A DNA stretch of 57,036 bases from Dimargaris cristalligena (Eukaryota > Kickxellomycota > Dimargaritomycetes > Dimargaritales > Dimargaritaceae), in NCBI GenBank assembly GCA_027576995.1, contig JANBQC010000050.1, forward strand, positions 1 to 57,036, written 5' to 3'. A program made the position numbers and the translations under genes. Under the pieces are notes generated by a model. That model saw only the letters and a program-made list of their open reading frames with translations, did not search any database and was not told the DNA's origin. Positions 1 through 10,877 of this stretch are shown piece by piece. How positions within the stretch are numbered: position 1 is the stretch's first letter; every line of letters starts with the position of its first letter.

Positions 1-1042
1 CCGAACCCCATAATATGCAACACTATATGAACTAGGGGAGAATATCGGGAAGTATATAAACAAGTAAAAGGGATAACGAATAAACTTTCCCAATTCTGCA
101 CTTTGCAGCACTACACAAATGCATCTGCATAACTCAGAACGCCATCTTAGGGTAATATCTTAATTAAGAGACTTGTCGGTTAGTATTATCAAGTTCCTGG
201 TTACCCATCTCCTCATAACCATATTTATATTGAATCGGGCTATTTAGGACAGGCACCAATTCCCTATTCGCTCCAATCTATTCCGTCTGCAATTCAATCA
301 GATTTTATATTATATTATTCTCTATCCGATATGGCTGAAGACCATAAAGTTCGACTGGTATCTACTAAGGCCAATTCCCATTCAACCACTTCATCCAACA
401 GAGTATTCAGCATTCCTTATATCTACAGCACATGGGATACTACACAAATACTGTTGTAAGCTATCCGGTCCAAAGCGCCAAATAAAAGGCCATGTATAGT
501 AGATAAATCGAAAAACCCTCTCTTGCCAAGTAATTGCAAAATTAGGCGTAACAGGATGCAAATCCAAATATAGAAAGTTGTACTAGGAACGCAGACTTTA
601 AGCGCCGGAATGGCCTAAAGTTGAATAAAATGCTCTCCTGTGGATTCTGAAATAGACCTGGGTACATGCCAAACTAAGCCATGTTTGGGCCCACTGATAA
701 ATGGACCATCAAAGTCAAATATGCATAATTTATTGAGTCATCACATGAGAAATGGTAAAAATCAGATGGTATGGGGATAGATGTGGAGTATAATCAGAGT
801 AGTCAATAAACAAGTTCAGGGAGTGGATAATGTAATGGAATTTTGCCAGCCAATATGTATTGGAGCCGTAGAACACTCAGACAATGGTCTCCTTTAGCTA
901 GGTGCGACCAGATGCAACTGTCTAGTTCTAAGCTTTATTGACTCCTAGTATTTTGGCTTGCCAATAGGGCTTTTTGAATAGGGTCCCCGAGTTTTGCCCC
1001 TACCCTCATCTTGGCCTCCTTCATCGACATCCCTTGGTCGAT
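1..1042. other. gene-free AT-rich stretch
   Basis: No open frame with coding character, no RNA gene and no clear repeat was seen here. The stretch is AT-rich and lies downstream of the minus-strand secreted-protein gene, so its right end probably contains that gene's 3' UTR. Confidence 0.5.
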
Positions 1043-1300
1043 TTAAGAACTGCCAGGACTCCGATTTTTAGCAGGATTGACCTTTACGGGGGTCTTTGTA
1101 ACCTCTTTATTGACACTTTGACTTAAGGCAATCTTCCGCTGTTCGATGGTTGTTCCCCCCAACATGCTTTTGTTATTTAGGGGTGTGCGACGCACAAGAT
1201 GTTGGCTAATGGGAGTGCGGTGTTCATGGCTATCGAGCGAGTGGGCGAGAACCGAGGCAATAGCGGTCAGCGTAGTGAGAGTGATAATAGCGAAACGCAT
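1043..1300 (-). CDS. small secreted protein, 85 aa
   Basis: Single-exon gene read from ATG 1300 to a stop at 1043. The frame stays open upstream, but this ATG is chosen because the protein then begins with a textbook signal peptide: MRF, then a hydrophobic stretch (AIITLTTLTAIASVLA), with likely cleavage before HSLDSHEH. The mature part of about 66 residues is hydrophilic and basic and has no cysteine. A VRR tripeptide near residue 38 could be a Kex2-type processing site. Upstream is a TATA-like box inside repeat A, so the promoter appears to be supplied by a repeated sequence. I recognise no family. It could be a lineage-specific secreted peptide; the signal peptide is seen directly, the secretion and processing are inferred. 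Confidence 0.6.
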   Translation of the reverse strand: MRFAIITLTTLTAIASVLAHSLDSHEHRTPISQHLVRRTPLNNKSMLGGTTIEQRKIALSQSVNKEVTKTPVKVNPAKNRSPGSS

Positions 1301-1494
1301 GATGATGAGGCAGAGAGGGTGGGCGCGAGGGTGAGAGGAGAAGGAGGTTATAATAAAGGTGGGTGTGGGGATGTCGGCTGTTTGAAAACAATGTGCAAGA
1401 TAATGGGGAAGCAGGGCGGAAATGAACAAAAGGGAATGTGGTAATGGGGTTGGTATAGATGATGTGGTTGATGATAGGAAGTTAATGGTGTGGG

Positions 1495-1995
1495 AGATTA
1501 CGATATTTATATAAATTTGGTGAATAGAGCGGAATTCAAAGTCATCGCTTGATTTCCCGCCCCTTGAGATAATCCATCGCCAATAGTTGGGTGCTCCCAT
1601 GCTCCCCATCTATTGAAGGTCTCGCTACAATCAAGATAATAGCTTGAACTAACCAATAAATGGTGAAGGATCCCTGGTAGTAGCGGCATTCCCCACTAGC
1701 CTCGATATTAGTGTGATTATTAAAATTTACTTCTGACAATGAGGTGGCTTGGTTTTCTAGATTAGTGCCTCTATTTTAACCAAAGTCGCCTAGAGTTAAC
1801 AAAGCAACCCTTGTTGATCCAATTATGAAAGGGGTGCTTTTATTATTATTCCCCCTCCCCTCTATTTCGGGATTACAGGAACGGTCGATTTAGTGATGTA
1901 AGCATCAGCCAAGGAGTAGGAGGAGGGCAATCGGAAACAAAGAATATATCCCCAGTATCCGATTGGACTCATGGTCGGTCAACAATCAACCCATA
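1495..1995 (+). repeat. repeat A, left copy
   Basis: About 500 bp that match 22425-22958 in the same orientation at moderate identity with indels. Shared landmarks in order are the TATA box, GAATTCAAAGTC, CTTGATTTCCCG, AAAGTCGCC, a pyrimidine-rich run, GGGATTACAGG, and GGAGTAGGAGGAGGG followed by AATCGGAAACAAAG. No long coding frame is shared, so this looks like an old non-coding repeat or a fragment of a larger element. It sits directly next to repeat B. Confidence 0.75.
1506..1513 (-). promoter_or_regulatory. TATA-like box for the secreted-protein gene
   Basis: On the minus strand this reads TATATAAA, about 206 bp upstream of the ATG at 1300. It lies at the edge of repeat A, and the other copy of the repeat has a matching box near 22430. 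Confidence 0.4.
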
Positions 1996-2019
1996 GCCTC
2001 CGCCCAACGATCCAACCGT

Positions 2020-3345
2020 CTTTGTACAAGGATAATCTTCACATACGGCAGAGAGATTCACCAGAAAACCACCCACCATGTACCCAATAGACCCCCCTGC
2101 TAATTATCGTTCTATCATTTTTATTGGGCTGACAGCGCGTTATTGAGCGAGGGCAGATACCCCTAGCTCCACGGAATTTTCCTGTCCTGTGCGTTCTCTC
2201 AATGCCTTTTGATCGGCACCCCCTTTATGTATTTTTTATCAGGGTCCTCTGCCGACTCTATTTCATTGGAACGATTCGAAGGGAAACGATGTACTCGGAG
2301 ACTCGTATTTCCAGCGGAAGGGATTGCATTGGGACTAGACGGGCGTGGCATCGGTTGGCCTCGCATCGCGGAGTTTAGCCACAGGCATTCCATAGACGGT
2401 GGATAATTTGGTACTATTATTCAGTTTGGCCAACCAAGATGCACTTGGAGTTAGATAGCCCTCCGATGCAACTGGTCTAGCCCATGGTAATGCGGGTGGG
2501 GGAGGGTATTTAGTAGGTTATAGTATCCCAAACCATAGCACCGCCATTACTCCACCATCTTTCCAGGTGTTTTGTTCATACCCATCTCCCCCCTTCACCC
2601 AACCTCGTTAACCGAAGACTACTAGGCCTGCCCTTTTCACAGGACCAGTTTGCCGGCTCGAAGGTATTGGCGGACGTCAAAGGACACGGCTAAACGCATT
2701 TCTTTTATTCAAGCAAGTGTCGATCATCTTTGGGTCTACACGTTGTCTTTGTCTAGTTTGATTGTGGGGAACTCGTTAATCTAGTAAAGATACTCGCTCT
2801 CGAATGGGCCCCCCTCATGTTTTTGTATACTCTCGTCGATATTCCTGCTCGACTCCCCTTTTAATTCATACTACCCAATTTATAGAACCGGCCCATTAGT
2901 ACCCGTGTTAAGCCCCCCCTCCCATCCCCTTGAATAGGCATAGAGTGCCCCATTCACTTTTACTTCTGTTGTCCTCGCCGGTCTAATTGTACGCTGGTAT
3001 TTTACTAACCAGCCTCCCCTCGGTAGTTAGCCACGTCGAATTTTACGTGTGCTCAATTTAAACGAGATAATATTGCGGACTACAGGCTAGGTGCATTTTT
3101 AATTTAGTTAACTAGTATATATTCCTTCTTGTGACACCCCATGGCCTTGTTGAATTATATGACTAAGTTGGCATTGTACCATAGCTTCCTTTAATGGCTA
3201 CTTTTTGAAGTCCAGACTGTTGGCAACAAGCTTGGCCCATGATGGGCGAAGTGCCACTACATTTTGCATTATGTTTATGATTAGTACCATCTGACCTGCC
3301 TGTCCGAATGACGGTCTACCCTCGAGGCCTGTATGCTCGGGAGAT
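2020..3345 (+). repeat. repeat B, left copy (inverted with respect to 20.9-22.2 kb)
   Basis: This segment is the reverse complement of 20905-22215. The match is uneven. A core of 766 bp, 2238-3003 against 21255-22020, shows only about a dozen mismatches by hand count and no net indel. On both sides (roughly 2020-2238 and 3003-3345) the match continues in register but is strongly diverged with indels. No protein family was recognised in either strand; the short frames present are not conserved in the diverged parts. Confidence 0.85.
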
Positions 3346-4585
3346 GTATCCGGCTTACATGTTCCGTTGGACCCCTTCCCTTCAAGTCTGGCGGTGAATA
3401 CGAAGCCCGAGAAATCCTAATGTAGCCCGTAAGTCGAGTAGGGTTACCAACGACGATAGTATTGAACAGGTACTTTTTAGATGTACGCTTACTAGCTTAT
3501 GAATATGACAGGGAAGCCCTGGAGGCGTACTCTTGCCAGTGGGCTCAGGCGACCGCCCGGATTTTGGGCAATCATCCTCGCCCCGCCGTTGTCATAGTTT
3601 GGTGGGTTAGCTGTGGCGTGTTTGTGGCCAAATAAAACCCAACCACCTGTCAACAGTACTGATAAGCAATATACCACATTGGGTGGACTGAATGTCAAAT
3701 CTTGCACTGTAACAGAGCTAGCAATTAGTGGTCGAGTGAATTGGTGTGGGACTATTGACTGGATGTCTGGGATGCGTCAAAACAAAGTAATTGGTTTAGG
3801 TTTCCCGCTAATCCCGTCAACTTGAATTTAGTGGTGTAGGATATGGCAGAAGTTCATCCAGGCTGTATAATGAATAATCCATTTGATGAGGTAACTATTA
3901 CTTGTCAAAAGGTATTCTCCCATGTTATCCCATACACATATTGTGTAAAATCTTATACAGTTGGGTTGAAGTTCACCCATATGCTTTAATGAATAAACAG
4001 GTGAGCTGGCGTTTGGAGAAGGGGAGGGAGGGGAAATAGAAGCGGACAAACTGAAGTCCGTTTGGTGGGGGGTATATAGTCTATAAAGAAAGTGCGTGGA
4101 AGAGAGGCCAAGAACGTATGGGCAAATTCGGGAGTTTGAAAAATAGAGAGACGTAAGCAAATGGACAGGGTACGGAGTGGGGCTAGTCCGTCAACCCATC
4201 ATTTGGTGTGTGTGTGTGTAGGTAGGGGAGGTAAACGGCGTCAATGACATGATTGCAATAGGAAACTTATCGAATGTGCACTTTCGGGTATCAAGTCAAT
4301 ATCGAAAGAACAAAAATTGAAAAGATGAAAAGCCTGGAATTCGCTCAACCTAAAAATGCCGACTACGAGTATAATATTAATGATAACGTTAGTGGGATTT
4401 ATGTCTCCCTCATAAGCATCAAAATGAACAGTCGGGAAGTGACGATGCGGCTTCAATTCACCTCCCCCGGTGGTAAGCTTAGTCGTCGGGGGGATATAGT
4501 AGAGTAAGACGCGAAATGGGGGCAGTGACGCGAAAGTGCAGATGGTAATAATAATAATAATACGAATAATGACGATTGTGGGTAT
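3346..4585. other. intergenic region with one short element
   Basis: Apart from the element at 3841-3982 and a (GT)n run near 4206-4219, nothing is supported. A 77-codon frame on the plus strand at 4274-4507 has no recognisable features and no splice or promoter support. Confidence 0.45.
3841..3982 (-). mobile_element. MITE-like element, copy 1
   Basis: About 142 bp bounded by imperfect terminal inverted repeats of about 29 bp. The outer motif is ATATGGnnGA followed by TTCA/TTCG and an AGCTGTATA-like inner end. Its body matches four other copies in this window. It carries no coding frame, as expected for a non-autonomous element. Orientation is given relative to the copy at 9244-9385. Confidence 0.75.
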
Positions 4586-5692
4586 TTAATTATACCGCTC
4601 GGTCAACACTAATTCCTTTTGCATATCGCGAAGCATTCTCAAGGCGACGTCTTCCTCGTTATCCTCGTCTATGGTCACATTCAGTTGGTTATCCTTGGTC
4701 AACGTCTGGAGCGACTGAGCCGCGGCGGCAGCGGCAGCCACTCGATGGGGGTCGTTAAAAGTTTGGATGACTTCCGAGGGCAGTTCGAGTTCCTCCAGGC
4801 TATTGACGACGGGCACCGATACCGACGAGGTACGGCGGAGCGAGGGGGTGGGGTTAAGGGCCTGGTGCTCACCGACCAAAACGGACGGGGACACGGTGGA
4901 GGAGAAGGAGGGAGGGGGGGAGGGGGACGAATCCATGGACACCCGGGATGAGAGGATCTGGTAGTACGAAGTCGGACTGGCCTTCAGCGACGGTTCGGCA
5001 AACTCGTCCACCCCACCGGCCACGTAAGAGTCACTCGACTGGTCGGTAATGGTACGCTCCATGGCCATGGCCACGGGGGCGTTGTCCAGGGGTAGAGCGG
5101 AGGCATGGCGGTTGAGCGGCGGGGAGAATTCGGGCGAGGCCGGCGTGTTACCCAGCTGCTTTTCCTCCTCCACCAACTCGGGCAAAGGGCTCATGGGTAC
5201 CGGTGGCTCGGGCTCTGGGTTGGACTCGGGTTCCACAACCGGTGACTTTTCCAACACTTCTTCTACCTGCACTGGTTTTTTTTCTTCTTCTTTTTTGATT
5301 TCCGGCACGGGAGCAGAAGGGGCGGGGACAGGAAGAGCCGCCGGGGAGGCCACCACCGGTTGGGGCCTGAGCTTAGCCGGCGGCGGCGAAACAGCACGGG
5401 CGGGGGGAGGAGGGGAGGACGCCCGCGTAAAGGCCGAACTAGCGGCGACAGTCGTCGGAGTGAGGTTACGACTGTGTCCGGGGCTGCTATGGTCAGACAC
5501 GGACAGGGAGCGGGCCTTATTAGCCACCTCGCCCTCAGGCTCAACACCCAGTTTATTGAAGCGACTGATGAGGTCGCTGGCCCTGCTGGACTGTTTGTTA
5601 ATGACCTCACGGGCCCGGCGGGTTACTTCATTTTCTTTGCGGTCGGGCGACTTGGAGAAACGGTCGACCAGGGCGGAGACTTTTCCAGGCAT
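4586..5692 (-). CDS. hypothetical proline-rich, low-complexity protein, 368 aa
   Basis: Uninterrupted minus-strand frame from ATG 5692 to a stop at 4586. The N-terminal ~70 residues are charged and hold two related units, LVDRFSK...EVTRRARE and LISRFNK...EVANKARS, suggesting an internal duplication. Residues ~70-200 are rich in Pro, Ala, Ser and Glu, with runs such as PPPPARAVSPPPA and EIKKEEEKK. The rest is Ser/Pro-rich until an alanine run (AAAAAAA) and a more conserved-looking acidic/basic C terminus (IDEDNEEDVALRMLRDMQKE). No enzyme or known domain was recognised. Most of the chain is predicted disordered from composition. The GC-rich codon usage resembles that of the secure genes, and the length of the open frame makes it a real gene. 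Confidence 0.75.
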   Translation of the reverse strand: MPGKVSALVDRFSKSPDRKENEVTRRAREVINKQSSRASDLISRFNKLGVEPEGEVANKARSLSVSDHSSPGHSRNLTPTTVAASSAFTRASSPPPPARAVSPPPAKLRPQPVVASPAALPVPAPSAPVPEIKKEEEKKPVQVEEVLEKSPVVEPESNPEPEPPVPMSPLPELVEEEKQLGNTPASPEFSPPLNRHASALPLDNAPVAMAMERTITDQSSDSYVAGGVDEFAEPSLKASPTSYYQILSSRVSMDSSPSPPPSFSSTVSPSVLVGEHQALNPTPSLRRTSSVSVPVVNSLEELELPSEVIQTFNDPHRVAAAAAAAQSLQTLTKDNQLNVTIDEDNEEDVALRMLRDMQKELVLTERYN

Positions 5693-7185
5693 AGTGGTGG
5701 TGGTGAATGGGCTTGGGTGAGGTAGAAGAAGCTACGGAAAGTGGGATATGGGATAGACACAGGAGTACGAAAAGTCAAGGGTGACGGGAGGTCGTTATAA
5801 GGGAAACCAGGCCGAGATGGGCAGCTATTTGGGGAAAGACGGGCGGAGTTTCGTTAGGCGTAATGGTCGAATAGAGAGGAACAATCAAGAAAAATATGCA
5901 GGGTGAAGTTAAGACTTGGGAACATTTTATAAAGAGAACGAGTGCATACGCCGGGCAGGTGGGAGAGTCTTGGGAGAGAGGTGGCTGGGCAAATGCTATA
6001 TCCGGACAGCGGAGAGAGTGGTAAAGTAAAGGAGCCCCCGCCAGTCGGAATTCTAGAAAGCCCTCCCCTCCCTCCTCCTTCCCCGTCTAATGGTCAAGTG
6101 GGAATGATCCGGTGGGGGTCCGTTCCACCCAGCTGCCAAGCAAGCCCCCTTCCCGCAACCCCGTGCCCGTATACCTGCCTGACCGTGCGTCGGCTCCCCG
6201 ATACGGCCATGATAGTAGTGGGGGGTGTATCCGATAGCGCGGAATTAAACAGTAGAGTATCTATCTAGTGGATGAGGAGGTGCCGCTTACCTGAATATTC
6301 GGAAAAAGCATAAACCCTATGTATTTCGAATAAACCCATTAAAAAGTAGTACTTAATAAACCAAAGTCGGCCAACGGGCGATGCACTCCCAGCATTATAA
6401 GTACTAGTGGAGTGGGTGTATTTGGGAATAAATAGGCAAGTGTCAGTGATGCCTTGATAATGGAGAAAAGGGGAAGATCCCCTCAACTCCACTGACTGTC
6501 CGTTGCTGGGGTTAGGGTAGAGCAGGCTCCCTTTCTCATTGACCCATTCCTCCCCCCTTTATTTGAACACACCACCCCCCTGCTGACACCCACTGTCCTT
6601 ACCAAGTGGCTTTTCATGAGTCCGAATGAATAGCTTAGGAATGAAGGTGCCATTCTTACATGGGTCGGCATAATATGGTCTATAAATAATCCCCAAGGTC
6701 TGGGCTCCATCGCACCCTTATACCACATAGCCTTAGGGCAAGGGAGGGGATACATTGAGCCAGTGCATCCATCCTAATGTGGAGCTGTATCGTAAATGAA
6801 GCTCCCTTTAGGCACCTTCCTAGCGCATTTCATACAATACCTATCTGGTATGCTCCCTGTTCCTATTATATCGCTCATAACCAATATCCCAGACCCAAAG
6901 AACTCGAGCAGCCTCCGCGAAACCGTGGAGCTGCAGGTCGCAGCTCAATGTCTCGTCAAACCTGGGCGGTAGATTGGTGTAGCCTGGCTCGCTGCCATCC
7001 ACTTCGCATCTCCTTGTACCCAACTCCTCGGTAGTCTACAACATAAAACCATGCCTAAATAATTGAATACATCATTATTATTATTGATAATATGACTACA
7101 ATTTACACCACCTATCCATACCAACTCTATAAATTATAACACTTCCACCGCCACTTCGCCTTGCTATCATTAATCCCATATTAGC
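5693..7185. other. intergenic region
   Basis: Only short, compositionally unremarkable frames are present, none with splice or family support. The left part, next to 5692, presumably holds the promoter and 5' UTR of the low-complexity protein gene. Confidence 0.45.
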
Positions 7186-9041
7186 CTACTCCCCCCTCCC
7201 ATGGGTATCTAAGGTAAAGCCCTTGAGGTTTCCCCCGTTTGAAAGCCGCGCCAATTGATGATCTGCCGGTTCGATTAAGATGTTGTCGGCTTTAATATGA
7301 CCGCCCAGGACCTGCTGGTGGATAACTGCCTCGGTGTAGGCCGACCTTGGACCATGTAGCTTACCCGAATTCTCGTCTGGCCCGCTCTTCGAGATGAATT
7401 GCCGAAGCCAGGTCGAGTAGAATTCGGCAAACCAGGGGTTACGTCGGGCCACTCGGGCGGGTACAAAGGGCCCGTGATCCAGCAGCCATAGCCTTTGTTC
7501 GGAGGAGGGACGTGCTGGTCCGGTGGAAACCGAGACCGTCTTCGGGCCCTTGTCTAGTATGGGTCGAAGGTAGTGGTCGATTAAGAACCGACTAAGCTGA
7601 CCTGCCGCCTCCAATCCCAGGGGTCTCCTTAGCCCCGTATATGTGCTACTATTAGTAGGTGCAGTAGCAGGTGTCCACCAGAGAAGGGCCAGTATATATT
7701 GCTATATAAAGAATAGAATACATATAGCCATAATATGTCCGTAAAAAGTTGATAAGTATCTTATTACCACATTATATTGGGATAGAAGGTATTTTACAGA
7801 CCTATTTCGAAACATGTCCATAGAGCAAAAACCAAAAAAAAAAAAAAAAAGACATGACCTACCTGTCCGGTTGAATCCATGGGGCGCACCAGTGCGTCAA
7901 TATAGCCAACTATAAACTGATTTGCACGACTATAGTCGCTAAAATCGCCCATTGAATCTATGTATTTATGTTGCAACCCGGCGGCCATTGCCTGGGTCAC
8001 CAGCAATGCAATATCCCATTGATTTTTGGCAGCCAACGACTCACCTGAAATATTCGGATTTTCTGAGGTTGTAAATCGGCAAATAGAATATGGCAAAATC
8101 TTTAGGGATGATTGATTGTAATTGTATGTGAATATATATGGGTGGAATTCAGTGCAGATGTATAAGGTTTTGGATACTACGCGTATGGGAAAGTATACGA
8201 GAGATCCATTATTAACCAGTGGTTTTTGCCTCATCCAACGGATTTATCGTTATACAGTCTGGTTGAACCTTTCCCATATATATATATATATACGGATATT
8301 ACATTTTTACTTTGATCGAAAACCGCCCACAAAAACTCATGGACTTGTGGACTGCTTAGTCACCATAAACAACACATACCTTCGTCGGGCAGGCTGTCAT
8401 CCACTACTATTGTACTTTGATCGGTATCCAGATCTTCCACCATTTGACTTACAATATCAAGGACCGAAGCACTTTGCCCGCCGTCCCACCTATCGGCTGC
8501 TTCTGAATCAGAGAAACCCAACAATCGGGGATTACCTGGGTGGGATACTGAACCAAAATTATTAGTATCGCCTATCGAGCTAGTGGTGCAGGTAGTCGTC
8601 TCCCCAGAGGGTTTCCCATTACCATTACCATTACAATGACATAATATACCAGGAAAGGCCTGTATAATTTGGATATAAATGTCCGCGGAAATATACACAT
8701 TGGATAGCAAGGTCGACAAAAACGAAGTCCCCGCCTGTCGGAGTTGGTCTAGCGAGGGCAACGCGGCCTTCGGATAGGCGGTAGTTAGGTCGACGGTATT
8801 ACTGTCCCTATTATCTAAGGGATCATTAAGGACGGGTTCCCCAGTAAGATAATGGTATAGGTCTTGTTGTTGAGCCCCCGTGGTAGTAGTGGTGGTGGTG
8901 AAGGTCTGGGCTACATGACGGCAGGTCGCTTCGAATCGGCGGATGTCGTGCATCGACCAATGCCGGGCTTGGCTGGTGCGGGCTTGGGTTAGTAGGTCCA
9001 ATACATCGGCGAGCTGGGCTACCAAGGGGTCGGGTGAGGCC
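7186..9041 (-). CDS. hypothetical multi-exon protein, about 420 aa
   Basis: Minus-strand gene starting at ATG 9041. Exon 1 is 9041-8380 (starts MASPDPLVAQLADVLDLL, ends VDDSLPDEG). It joins in phase to exon 2, 8044-7863, which encodes 60 residues ending RPMDSTGQ. A third coding block runs from about 7627 to the stop at 7186 and encodes about 145 residues with good coding character (QLSRFLIDHYLRPILDKGPK, GHIKADNILIEP). The exon 2 donor leaves phase 0, while every AG I checked just before block 3 needs two carried bases, so this join is unresolved: either a missed small exon or a lesion. Intron 1 carries a MITE-like element (8134-8279) and intron 2 a long A/T run at 7833-7850. I recognise no family. 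Confidence 0.55.
8134..8279 (+). mobile_element. MITE-like element, copy 2 (in an intron)
   Basis: About 146 bp, same family as 9244-9385 and same orientation, with matching terminal inverted repeats. It lies wholly inside the 335 bp first intron of the hypothetical gene 7186-9041, making up over 40% of that intron. It abuts a short (TA)n run on its right side. Confidence 0.75.
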
Positions 9042-9243
9042 ATGGCAAAGCAAGGGAAAACAATTAGAGAACGCGGTGTAGTGGCAACGCCGCAATAAAG
9101 AATGGGACAAGGTAAAATTGGTCGAGGTTGGTCACTACTGAAAGAACCGGGAGGAAAGTAGATGCGACAGGGGCAGGCAATGGGTGCCACACGGAATCGA
9201 AAGCCAAAGGAATGGCGGACATGTGATAAAAAGGGAAAGTTGA

Positions 9244-9385
9244 ATATGGGTGAAATTCGGCCCAGCTGTATAAGGTTTTAAATGATGTGTATGGGATAAT
9301 GTATGGGAGATTTATTTTCAACCAGTAATATTTGCTTCATCCAATGGATTTTTCGCTATACAGCTCGGTTGAACCTCTCCCATAT
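9244..9385 (+). mobile_element. MITE-like element, copy 3 (reference copy)
   Basis: About 142 bp. The left end starts ATATGGGTGAAATTCGG and runs to an AGCTGTATA motif. The right end read in reverse starts ATATGGGAGAGGTTCAA and reaches the same AGCTGTATA, giving a clean pair of imperfect terminal inverted repeats. No coding frame. It sits about 200 bp upstream of the start codon of the hypothetical gene 7186-9041, probably in its promoter or 5' UTR. Confidence 0.8.
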
Positions 9386-9470
9386 GGTTCTGGGTGTTTT
9401 TTTTTTACAGTTCCATATTATCTCAGTGGTTTCTACCCTTTTTTTGTAGTGAGCTCGGTCGGCATATACC

Positions 9471-9484
9471 TCTCTCTCTCTCTC
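9471..9484 (+). repeat. (CT)n microsatellite
   Basis: Pure TC repeat of seven units in the intergenic region between the hypothetical gene and the P5C reductase gene. Confidence 0.8.
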
Positions 9485-9731
9485 CCCGACAATTCCTAAG
9501 GACTATTGTCTATTTTTACATTTTCCATGTAGCACTATATAACGCACCATACAAACACAATAGCCAAAAATGGCCAACAAATCGGGTATTTATTAAATAA
9601 ATAATAAGAGCAGGCGCGCTTTATATTATTGGATTAGTAGACCCTTTGTGGATCATAAAAATATAGCCGTAGCCAAGTAAAGGTGGCGCGTTGGATGAGT
9701 GGAAACAAATAAACAAAATAAAAAATAGGTA

Positions 9732-10877
9732 TTAAGTACGTTTGTAATTTGTGTCTTTATCCTGTCCCAGATTGCCGGCCACGCTAGCGGCCACTTCCAC
9801 CGTCCGTGCCAGAGTGGAGCGAATTTTCCCGTCTTCCATAGTCAGCAGCCCCGCGATGGTACACCCCGCCGGAGTGGTTACCAGGTCCTTTAAAGCGGCG
9901 GGATGGATGGCCGTTTGCAGGGCCATGCGAGCGGTGCCCTGGAGGACTTGGGCGGCGAGTTCATACGCTACGTCGCGCGGCAACCCCATCATGACACCAC
10001 CATCGGCCAATGATTCGAGAATCACGCAAATAAAGGCGGGGCCGCTAGCCGCCAAACCCGTGGCGGCATTGATGTGTTTCTCTTCCAAGGCCCGGCACCG
10101 ACCGAGAATGGTAAAGACCTGGGTGGCAAAGTCAGTGTAAGTGGAGGGCGTATCGGGGTTCCAGCAGAGGATGGTCATGCCTTCGCGGATCTGGCAGGGG
10201 GTATTGGGCATGGCCCGGATTACATTGGTGCCAGAAGGGACCCAGCCGTGGAGCTGCTTCAGAGTGACTCCAGCACAAACACTGATAAGTAGTTTGGGAC
10301 TAGAGGCCAGAGCGGCAGCCACTCCGGGCGACTCGAGCACTTCACGGGCCTTTTGGGGTTTACAGCTACAATGTCGGGATCGGATAATAACATGATGAGA
10401 GATGGCCAGGTATTATTAATAGGAAAGCGATGGTCAGCTCCAAACACACTGATCTGGTCCAGCATGTGATTATACGTATTAGGATATCCGCTATTTGAAA
10501 GCCATGCTAGTCCAGGGTAGTGTAGTTACCCTCAAGTAGAGATCGATTATAAGATTCGATTGCATCGTAAGGGGAGTGTGGCCGGAGAACGGGGGTTCCT
10601 ACCATAAAAAGATCACGTCTGCTTCCTTGATTACGCTGGCGTTGTTAACGTGTGACACAACCTTGACTTTGCTGCCATAGCAAGTTTTGAGGCGCTGGAC
10701 TGACTCTTCTCGAATGACCGTGGCCCAGACCTCTGCTGGACGGGGTAGAGTATCGCCGGGGATGGGCTTCTCCGGCAACTCGGCCAGACGAGCAAAGAGC
10801 CCATCAATGATGACTCGGCCCATAGTGCCACAGCCGATAAAGGCCAGTTTCGGGGCGTTTAGAAGCCCGCGGGTCAT
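9732..10877 (-). CDS. PRO3: pyrroline-5-carboxylate reductase, 302 aa
   Basis: Catalyses the last step of proline synthesis, NAD(P)H-dependent reduction of pyrroline-5-carboxylate to proline. Two exons, 10877-10603 and 10365-9732, joined in phase across a 237 bp intron (donor GTAGGA, acceptor TAG); the junction rebuilds the CCKPQ motif typical of the family. The dinucleotide-binding motif FIGCGTMG lies at residues 13-20. Further family signatures are MPNTP, ATGLAASGPAF in the dimerisation domain, and the C-terminal signature around TTPAGCTIAGL. Length is slightly above the usual 270-290 residues, partly from a loop after the first strand. All key motifs are intact, so it should be functional. 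It lies 1.5 kb from the divergently transcribed bromodomain gene. Confidence 0.95.

Noticed and set aside
5049..5720. 223-codon plus frame
   Set aside because: Antisense shadow of the low-complexity minus-strand gene; serine- and glycine-rich because of the GC-rich coding strand.
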